A stretch of DNA of 41,696 bases. Origin: an uncultured Chlorobiaceae bacterium. GTDB lineage: Bacteria; Bacteroidota; Chlorobiia; Chlorobiales; Chlorobiaceae. Under the pieces are notes generated by a model. The model did not search any database and had not been told where the DNA came from. It worked only from the letters and a program-made list of their open reading frames with translations. A program made the translations under genes and the position numbers. This document shows positions 36,605 through 41,696 of the stretch, piece after piece; within the stretch, counting starts at the first letter, position 1, and each line of letters begins with the position of its first letter. Where the stretch lies: NCBI GenBank assembly GCA_903940125.1, contig CAJAJL010000059.1, positions 122,935 through 164,630 of the forward strand, written 5' to 3'.

Positions 36605-38179
36605 TTATTTTGCGTAGGCTATAGAGCGTTTTTCGCGAACAATAGATACTTTGATCTGTCCGGGATATTGCGCTTCCGATTCGATTTTATGCGCAATATC
36701 ATGGGCAAGAACATCTGCCTGTGAATCGCTGACATTATCGCCTTCGACAATAACCCTTATCTCCCTGCCAGCCTGCAAAGCATAGGTTTTAAGAACACCG
36801 GGAAATCCCTTGGCAATCTCTTCGAGACTTTCAAGACGTTTCACATTGCCATCGGAAGTTACCGCACCTCGAGCACCCGGACGGGAGAGTGAAATAACAT
36901 TGGCAGCATCAATAAGCTCTGCAACTGGAGACTCTTTAACAACATCACCATGGTGAGCTGCAATAGCATTGAGCACGACATGAGATTCGTTGAATTTTTT
37001 CATAAACGTCATTCCAGTGATTGCATGAGGCTGATCACTTTCCGGCAGAACAAGTCCAATATCATGCAACAGACCGGCACGCTTTGCAAGACGGGCATCA
37101 AGTTTTAGTTCGGCAGCCATAAGACCTGAAAGCATGGCAACCTCACGACTATGCTGCAGCAGATTCTGGCCATAAACCGTGTAAAATTTCATTTTACCGA
37201 TAAGCGCGACAACCTCGGAGGGCATGTCAGGAATCTGGAGTGCAGAAAGCGATTCCTCTCCGGCGCTGATAATGACATCATCAATCTCCTTTTTGGCGTC
37301 TTCAAAGGCTTTCTCAATAGCCACAGGATGAATGATTCCGTCAACAAGAAGTTTCTGGAGGGTGAGCTTGGCAAGCTCACGACGCAGAGGATCAAAACAT
37401 GAAAGAATAACAACCTCAGGGGTATCGTCAACAATAATATCAACGCCGGTCGCATTTTCAAAAGCTTTAATATTGCGTCCCTCACGTCCGATAATACGGC
37501 CTTTGAGTTCATCGCTCTGGATATGAACCACAGAGAGTGCGTTTTCAGTAGCCTGCTCAAAAGAGATCCGCTGTATTGCAGTCAAAAGCGTTTTTTCGGC
37601 AAGACGGCTCGCCTTCTGCTCAGCTTCTTCATGAATCTGATGAATGGTTTCAGTCGCTTCTTCGCGGGCTTTGGCAACCATGTTGTTGATCAGCATTTCT
37701 CTCGCCTCTTCGGCCTGAAGATTACTGATGCTTTCGAGACGCTGATTCTGCTCTATAATAATCCGTTCAAGCTCTGCAGCACGAAGCTTGACCTGCTCAG
37801 TAGTCTGGTCGATCTCCTTACGCTGTTCCTGAAGTTTCCGTTCGACATCCCTGATATCCTGACTCTGTTTTTTCAGCTGAGCTTCCTTTTGCTGAGTCTG
37901 CTTCTGAAGTTGGTTGTACTTGTTGTTTTTTATAACGACTTCCTGATCAAACTCCCTGCGCTTCTTTTTCCACTCCTGGTTAACTTCGCTGACTTTAAGC
38001 TCCTTGTACTCGTTAGCCTCTTTTTGAGCTTCCTGCACTATCTGCACCGCCCGTTCTTCAGCTTCAAGCACTTTGGTCGTTCCGATCCGTTCAAGAAAAA
38101 AACGTCCGATAAAAAAACCCACACCAAAAAACACTATCGAAGCAAAAACAATTAAAAACAGGTTTATTACTATACCCAT
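36605..38179 (-). CDS. rny: Ribonuclease Y
   Basis: Membrane-anchored endoribonuclease that starts mRNA decay in bacteria lacking RNase E. The 524-aa protein has an N-terminal membrane helix (residues 4-26), a long coiled coil (about 35-210), a KH domain with GRIIGREGRNIKAFE and an HD domain with the metal motif LLHDIGLV and AIAAHHGD. The start is supported by GGAGGT directly upstream. It follows zapA and a candidate RNA gene. Confidence 0.97.
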   Translation of the reverse strand: MGIVINLFLIVFASIVFFGVGFFIGRFFLERIGTTKVLEAEERAVQIVQEAQKEANEYKELKVSEVNQEWKKKRREFDQEVVIKNNKYNQLQKQTQQKEAQLKKQSQDIRDVERKLQEQRKEIDQTTEQVKLRAAELERIIIEQNQRLESISNLQAEEAREMLINNMVAKAREEATETIHQIHEEAEQKASRLAEKTLLTAIQRISFEQATENALSVVHIQSDELKGRIIGREGRNIKAFENATGVDIIVDDTPEVVILSCFDPLRRELAKLTLQKLLVDGIIHPVAIEKAFEDAKKEIDDVIISAGEESLSALQIPDMPSEVVALIGKMKFYTVYGQNLLQHSREVAMLSGLMAAELKLDARLAKRAGLLHDIGLVLPESDQPHAITGMTFMKKFNESHVVLNAIAAHHGDVVKESPVAELIDAANVISLSRPGARGAVTSDGNVKRLESLEEIAKGFPGVLKTYALQAGREIRVIVEGDNVSDSQADVLAHDIAHKIESEAQYPGQIKVSIVREKRSIAYAK

Positions 38180-38202
38180 TAAACTACCTCCATTTTCATG
38201 CT

Positions 38203-38232
38203 TTTATCCTAAATAAGAAGCACCGTTTACAA
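38203..38232 (-). promoter_or_regulatory. Possible promoter of rny
   Basis: TTGTAA (38227-38232) and GATAAA (38203-38208) on the minus strand are 18 bases apart, just after the terminator of the candidate 6S RNA. This would let rny be transcribed on its own. Confidence 0.4.
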
Positions 38233-38233
38233 C

Positions 38234-38412
38234 AAAAAAAAATCCGCACCATACGTTGATGAGTGTAAGATTCAAGAACCCGTGATACACGGTGGGTACC
38301 TCCTTCAGATATTTTGCTTCCATGGGAACACTGTTTCCAATGTTCTTGAATACTGAGCGGAAAGCGTCAGAAATTCAACAAGGCCTGCAATCAAAAAGAA
38401 GAGTTCGGCTCC
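38234..38412 (-). ncRNA. ssrS: Candidate 6S RNA between zapA and rny
   Basis: The zapA-rny gap has no protein gene but shows an RNA-like layout on the minus strand. A weak promoter (TTGTAA at 38439-38444, TAAAGA at 38417-38422) would start a transcript near 38410. A 9-bp helix TTCAAGAAC/GTTCTTGAA (38342-38350 with 38271-38279), extended by GTA/TAC across a bulge, encloses smaller hairpins such as CCGTG-TAT-CACGG. A hairpin (38247-38265) followed by nine Ts ends the unit, giving about 180 bases, the usual 6S length. E. coli ssrS lies next to zapA. No search was run and the closing stem is not clear, so identity is provisional. Confidence 0.5.
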
Positions 38413-38494
38413 CTATTCTTTAGTGTTAGTTCTTTTACTTACAAGTCACATCAATCAGCTGGTGCGGATATTTCTTCTCTCTTAATGTAAAGGT

Positions 38495-38758
38495 TTATGA
38501 CAGATTTTGCCCTAAAAAAACATTGAGTCTGGCGATGTTCTGCTTCAGTGAAGCCATTTCCTCTTCAAGTTCTATCTTTTTTTCTGCAAACGAAATTGCG
38601 GCAAGAACTGCCAGCTTCGCAGACTCAAATGTCGGAGCTTTTTCAGCAAAAAGCCGCATCACTTTATCAACATCCCGAGCTGCCTTTTCAGTCAATTCAC
38701 GCCTTTCTACCCTTAAAGGATAACTGTCGCCATAAACATTTACATCAATTTTTTCCAT
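38495..38758 (-). CDS. zapA: Cell division protein ZapA
   Basis: An 87-aa FtsZ-associated protein that promotes bundling of FtsZ filaments in the Z-ring. The N-terminal beta part (MEKIDVNVYGDSYPLRV), the RDVDKVMRLFAEK helix and the C-terminal coiled coil (EKKIELEEEMASLKQNIARL) fit the family. It is eight bases after a coiled-coil gene and upstream of the candidate 6S RNA. Confidence 0.88.
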   Translation of the reverse strand: MEKIDVNVYGDSYPLRVERRELTEKAARDVDKVMRLFAEKAPTFESAKLAVLAAISFAEKKIELEEEMASLKQNIARLNVFLGQNLS

Positions 38759-38766
38759 CTCATTAC

Positions 38767-39072
38767 TTACAATGTCTGACTGTTTCTGAGTTCCATTTCT
38801 ATTTTCTGCAAAATCATGACCAACTTATGCTTCACCTGCATTTGTTCCGCATAGGTAAACACTCCTCCGGAATTGCCATTTGCATCCATGACAGTGGAAC
38901 CGACACTTCCCGGCAGTTTACATGACCTTAAGATATTTTGAAGACTTGAAAGTTCAGATCGCAATACATCATTCTCTTTCCGGCACTCGTTCCACCGATC
39001 CATGAGAATCTCAATATTTTCCTCAAGAAGGCTGACATCAGCCTTTATGTTCTGTCCTTCAAAATCTTGCAT
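38767..39072 (-). CDS. Coiled-coil protein between pheT and zapA, function unknown
   Basis: A 101-aa soluble protein with two helical, heptad-like stretches (about residues 12-50 and 75-98) around a Gly/Asn-rich middle. I recognise no family. It starts 13 bases after pheT and ends eight bases before zapA, so all three are probably cotranscribed. Its size and coiled-coil nature next to zapA suggest a division partner comparable in shape to ZapB; that is an inference from context only. Confidence 0.75.
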   Translation of the reverse strand: MQDFEGQNIKADVSLLEENIEILMDRWNECRKENDVLRSELSSLQNILRSCKLPGSVGSTVMDANGNSGGVFTYAEQMQVKHKLVMILQKIEMELRNSQTL

Positions 39073-39085
39073 AGAACAAAGAGTA

Positions 39086-41497
39086 TCAGACTTGTCGAAT
39101 TACCGCACCAAGCTTACTCTCGGCATTACTGCCGACTTTCGAAAGAATATCGTTGATTCTTTCATCCTGCAATGTTCCCGTATGATCAGCAATTTCCAGT
39201 GAGAGAGCAACACTGCGCTCTCCCCCATCTTTTTTGGTGTGCTCGAAAAGATCAAACACACTCACATCCTTAATCAAAGAGTCACTTGAACGGACAAGTT
39301 CAACCAGTGACTGAACGGTAACAGACGGCGGAAGAATAAGCGATAAATCCCTCTGAACAACAGGAAATCTGGACGGCGGCATATAAGCAACATCCGGATT
39401 GAAACAGCATTCCAGAACTGCCGCATCAATTTCAGCGATATAGACGTCCTGCCGGATATCAAAAACACCTAAAAGGCCGGTATCCACCTGTTTAACCTGC
39501 CCCACTCTAAAAGAGCGGCTCTTTCCTTTTTCTGTCAGTTGCACATCAACAGTGACAGTTTTTTCATTATAAATATTCACCACTGATTTATCAAGCAAAT
39601 TCAGCTTCTCCAAAAGCATCTCAACTGCACCCATAACATCATAAAAATCAGCCTTTTCCGGCGGCAGGTTCCATATCCTGGGAAAACGGCTGCCCGTCAT
39701 GGCTATAACAAGATACTCCTGCTCTTTGTAGCCATCAAGAAGCGACTCACCAGCTCGCTCATCCTCCGGCAAAATCCGGAATCCCCTTGCCACCTCAAAA
39801 AACTTTAAATCCCTGTTACCATGCCTGATATTATGACTGATAACCTTAAGAAATCCTGGAATCAACCCTGGCCTGAGAACCTCAAGACCTTCACTGATTG
39901 GATTCAGAACACCAACGAGCCGGTCACTGAACAATCCAGCCTCTTCTTTTTTCATCAGCGGATTAGTAAGAATTTCCCTGAAGTTCAAACCAACCATAAT
40001 GGAACGGAGAAAGTCGGGAAAAAACTCCGGAAACTTGCGGGACTCAGGATAGGTTGTCGTCAACTGACGGGATGGCTGAATATTGTCGTAGCCATAAAGC
40101 CGGGCTATCTCTTCAACTAAATCTATTTCTCCGGAAACATCAACCCTGTAGGAAGGAACATAAAAGGTGATCGATTCTTCACTGGTTACGCTGACAGTAA
40201 AACCGATGCGCTCAAGCATCTCTGCCATATCAGCAGCTCCTATCGAACTGCCGAGAAGAGCATTCGCTCTTTCAGGTCTCAGAACTACCTGACGCAAATC
40301 AGAAGGTGCACTACCCCATTCACGGGTATCATCAATAGATCCCCCTGCAAGCTCAAGAATAAGAGCTACAGCGCATTCAGCTGACCTTTTGACATTTCCC
40401 GGATCAACTCCCCTTTCAAATCGATAAGAGGAATCAGAAGATATTCCAGCTTTTTTGGCCGATTTCCTGATTATTGAAGGATCGAAATATGCGGCCTCAA
40501 GCAAAATATCGGTCGTGGTATCACTGACAGCTGAATCAAGCCCTCCCATGACCCCGGCAAGAGCTGCGGGTTTTTCGCTGTCACAGATAACCGGCATTCC
40601 CGGTTCAATATGGCAAACCTGCTGATTGATTGCCGTAAACTCTGCCCGCATATCGCTTCGTACCACTACTCTCTCTCCTGCAAGCTTGCCCAGGTCGAAA
40701 GCATGAAGCGGTTGACCGAGAGCATGAAGAATATAGTTGGTAATATCAACGATGTTATTTTTCGGCCTTACATCGATACTTTCAAGTTTCCGACGGAGCC
40801 ATTCGGGGGATTCCGCTACTTTTATGCCCCGGATAACAACACCTGTATAATATGGGCAAGCCTCGGCATCTTCAACTTCAACCAGAGAACCGGCAGTTGA
40901 GAATGCAACGTCTGTCCGCTTCGGATAGTGTATGATGTCGTATCCTGCAAGTTCCCTTGCAACACCAAGATGGGAAAGTACATCAGGACGGTTGGGTGTT
41001 ACTGCAATATCAAGTACTACATCACCTTCAAGGTAGCGGGCAAACGGCTCTCCGATTGTGCATGACGGTTCGAGTTCCATCACCCCTGAATGGTCTCCGG
41101 ATAACCCAAGTTCATCAGCGGCACAAATCATTCCGAAAGATCGTTCACCGCGTATTTTAGATGCCTTTATCGTAAAGGTTTTACCATCAGGAAGCTGAAG
41201 CTTCGCTTTCTCTGTCGCAACAGGAACGTGCATCCCTTCTTTAACATTCGGTGCACCGCAGACAATCTGAAGAAGTTCTTCGCGGCCTACATCAACGCGG
41301 CAAATGGTTAATCGTTCAGCATTGGGATGAGGCTGAACCTCTTCTATTCTGCCGACAAGAACAAGATCATCAGGAAGAGAGCTCTCATGAACCTCTTCCA
41401 CCTCAAGTCCGAGAAAGGTCAGCTTTTCAACAAGTGAATGAGTATCGGAAGAGAAGGAAGGAAGAAAATCTTTGAGCCAGTTGACAGATATTTTCAT
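39086..41497 (-). CDS. pheT: Phenylalanyl-tRNA synthetase, beta chain
   Basis: Beta subunit of the alpha2-beta2 enzyme that charges tRNA-Phe. It begins MKISVNWLKDFLPSF (ATG 41497), the standard N terminus; an in-frame ATG at 41521 adds eight residues. The 803-aa protein contains the tRNA-binding EMAP-like domain (about 40-150), the B3/B4 editing domain, B5 and the C-terminal anticodon-binding FDX-ACB domain with SRFPVVQRDLSLILP. pheS is not adjacent in this window. A terminator lies only 30 bases upstream of the start and leaves little room for a promoter. Confidence 0.96.
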   Translation of the reverse strand: MKISVNWLKDFLPSFSSDTHSLVEKLTFLGLEVEEVHESSLPDDLVLVGRIEEVQPHPNAERLTICRVDVGREELLQIVCGAPNVKEGMHVPVATEKAKLQLPDGKTFTIKASKIRGERSFGMICAADELGLSGDHSGVMELEPSCTIGEPFARYLEGDVVLDIAVTPNRPDVLSHLGVARELAGYDIIHYPKRTDVAFSTAGSLVEVEDAEACPYYTGVVIRGIKVAESPEWLRRKLESIDVRPKNNIVDITNYILHALGQPLHAFDLGKLAGERVVVRSDMRAEFTAINQQVCHIEPGMPVICDSEKPAALAGVMGGLDSAVSDTTTDILLEAAYFDPSIIRKSAKKAGISSDSSYRFERGVDPGNVKRSAECAVALILELAGGSIDDTREWGSAPSDLRQVVLRPERANALLGSSIGAADMAEMLERIGFTVSVTSEESITFYVPSYRVDVSGEIDLVEEIARLYGYDNIQPSRQLTTTYPESRKFPEFFPDFLRSIMVGLNFREILTNPLMKKEEAGLFSDRLVGVLNPISEGLEVLRPGLIPGFLKVISHNIRHGNRDLKFFEVARGFRILPEDERAGESLLDGYKEQEYLVIAMTGSRFPRIWNLPPEKADFYDVMGAVEMLLEKLNLLDKSVVNIYNEKTVTVDVQLTEKGKSRSFRVGQVKQVDTGLLGVFDIRQDVYIAEIDAAVLECCFNPDVAYMPPSRFPVVQRDLSLILPPSVTVQSLVELVRSSDSLIKDVSVFDLFEHTKKDGGERSVALSLEIADHTGTLQDERINDILSKVGSNAESKLGAVIRQV

Positions 41498-41526
41498 AAG
41501 AGACGGAAAATCTGCATTCATGAATT

Positions 41527-41561
41527 AAAAAAAGCCCTGAACCGGCAACGAACAGAGCTTT
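41527..41561 (-). terminator. Intrinsic terminator of the tRNA-Glu transcript
   Basis: On the minus strand AAAGCTCTG and CAGGGCTTT form a 9-pair stem (one G-U) around a 13-base loop, followed by a run of seven Ts. It lies 20 bases after tRNA-Glu and 30 bases before the pheT ATG. Confidence 0.85.
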
Positions 41562-41581
41562 AAAACGTACAAGTAACAGAG

Positions 41582-41653
41582 TGACCCCAACGGGATTCGA
41601 ACCCGTCCCGCCACCTTGAAAGGGTGGTGACCTAACCGCTAGTCGATGGGGCC
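41582..41653 (-). tRNA. tRNA-Glu (anticodon UUC)
   Basis: Complete cloverleaf on the minus strand: acceptor GGCCCCA/TGGGGTC, anticodon stem CCACC/GGTGG with loop CTTTCAA and anticodon TTC (41618-41620), T-arm ACGGGTTCGAATCCCGT, discriminator A. CCA is not encoded. In green sulfur bacteria tRNA-Glu also supplies glutamate for the C5 route to tetrapyrroles. Confidence 0.95.
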
Positions 41654-41663
41654 AAAAAACATG

Positions 41664-41696
41664 GGTGAATGAGGGGACTCGAACCCCCGGCCTCCA
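41664..41696 (-). tRNA. tRNA, 3' part only, cut by the window edge (possibly tRNA-His)
   Basis: The minus strand shows the variable region and T-arm GGGGGTTCGAGTCCCCT followed by acceptor strand CATTCAC and then C. The anticodon lies outside. A C at position 73 is characteristic of bacterial tRNA-His, which makes histidine plausible but not proven. CCA is not encoded. It is ten bases upstream of tRNA-Glu, on the same strand. Confidence 0.75.

Overview
The window looks like chromosomal DNA from a green sulfur bacterium (Chlorobiaceae, in the Chlorobium/Pelodictyon group). Four things point there: an eleven-gene complex I operon lacking nuoE, nuoF and nuoG; an uptake [NiFe] hydrogenase next to it; the order pheT, coiled-coil gene, zapA, rny shared with the Bacteroidetes/Chlorobi lineage; and moderate GC with A/T-rich spacers. 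The assignment comes from reading protein sequences by eye; no database search was run. I see no prophage, insertion sequence, transposase or CRISPR array. Nearly all DNA is accounted for by ordinary core genes.

Region 1 (1-14301, minus strand) is energy metabolism. An uptake hydrogenase (hupS, then hupL, which runs off the left edge just before its last nickel-binding cysteine) lies downstream of the operon nuoA-B-C-D-H-I-J-K-L-M-N. A good sigma70-type promoter sits about 160 bases upstream of nuoA and a modest terminator follows nuoN. Together these genes would feed H2 electrons to the quinone pool and couple quinone chemistry to proton movement. The electron donor to the complex I core is not encoded here; ferredoxin is an inference.

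Region 2 (14302-22157) holds a tight minus-strand cluster (PAP2-like membrane protein, ferrochelatase, TPR protein, small membrane protein), two tandem tRNA-Leu genes leading on the plus strand into a HIT protein and a methyltransferase, then a TolC-type outer membrane protein, rarA and riboflavin synthase. Region 3 (22237-28063, minus) has a cytoplasmic GH13 glycosidase, thiol peroxidase, an orphan ABC ATPase, ribD, dCMP deaminase and a CAP-domain protein. Region 4 (28185-34761) has the ribosome rescue factor RqcH and an acyl-CoA thioesterase (plus), then an LptF/LptG permease and a large CheB-CheR-PAS fusion (minus).

Region 5 (34762-41696) starts with a gene-free stretch of about 390 bases and a terminator. 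It continues with tRNA-Lys behind secG, a DUF2905 protein and hisB (plus), then the minus-strand series pheT, coiled-coil protein, zapA, rny. The zapA-rny gap holds a candidate structured RNA that I think is 6S RNA. The right edge carries tRNA-Glu and the 3' part of another tRNA.

The items most worth a second look are the candidate 6S RNA, the histidine-rich insertions in NuoL and NuoM, the CheB-CheR fusion without visible chemotaxis partners, the repeat-like element behind nuoN, and the terminator directly in front of pheT. I found no convincing wholly new multi-gene system.
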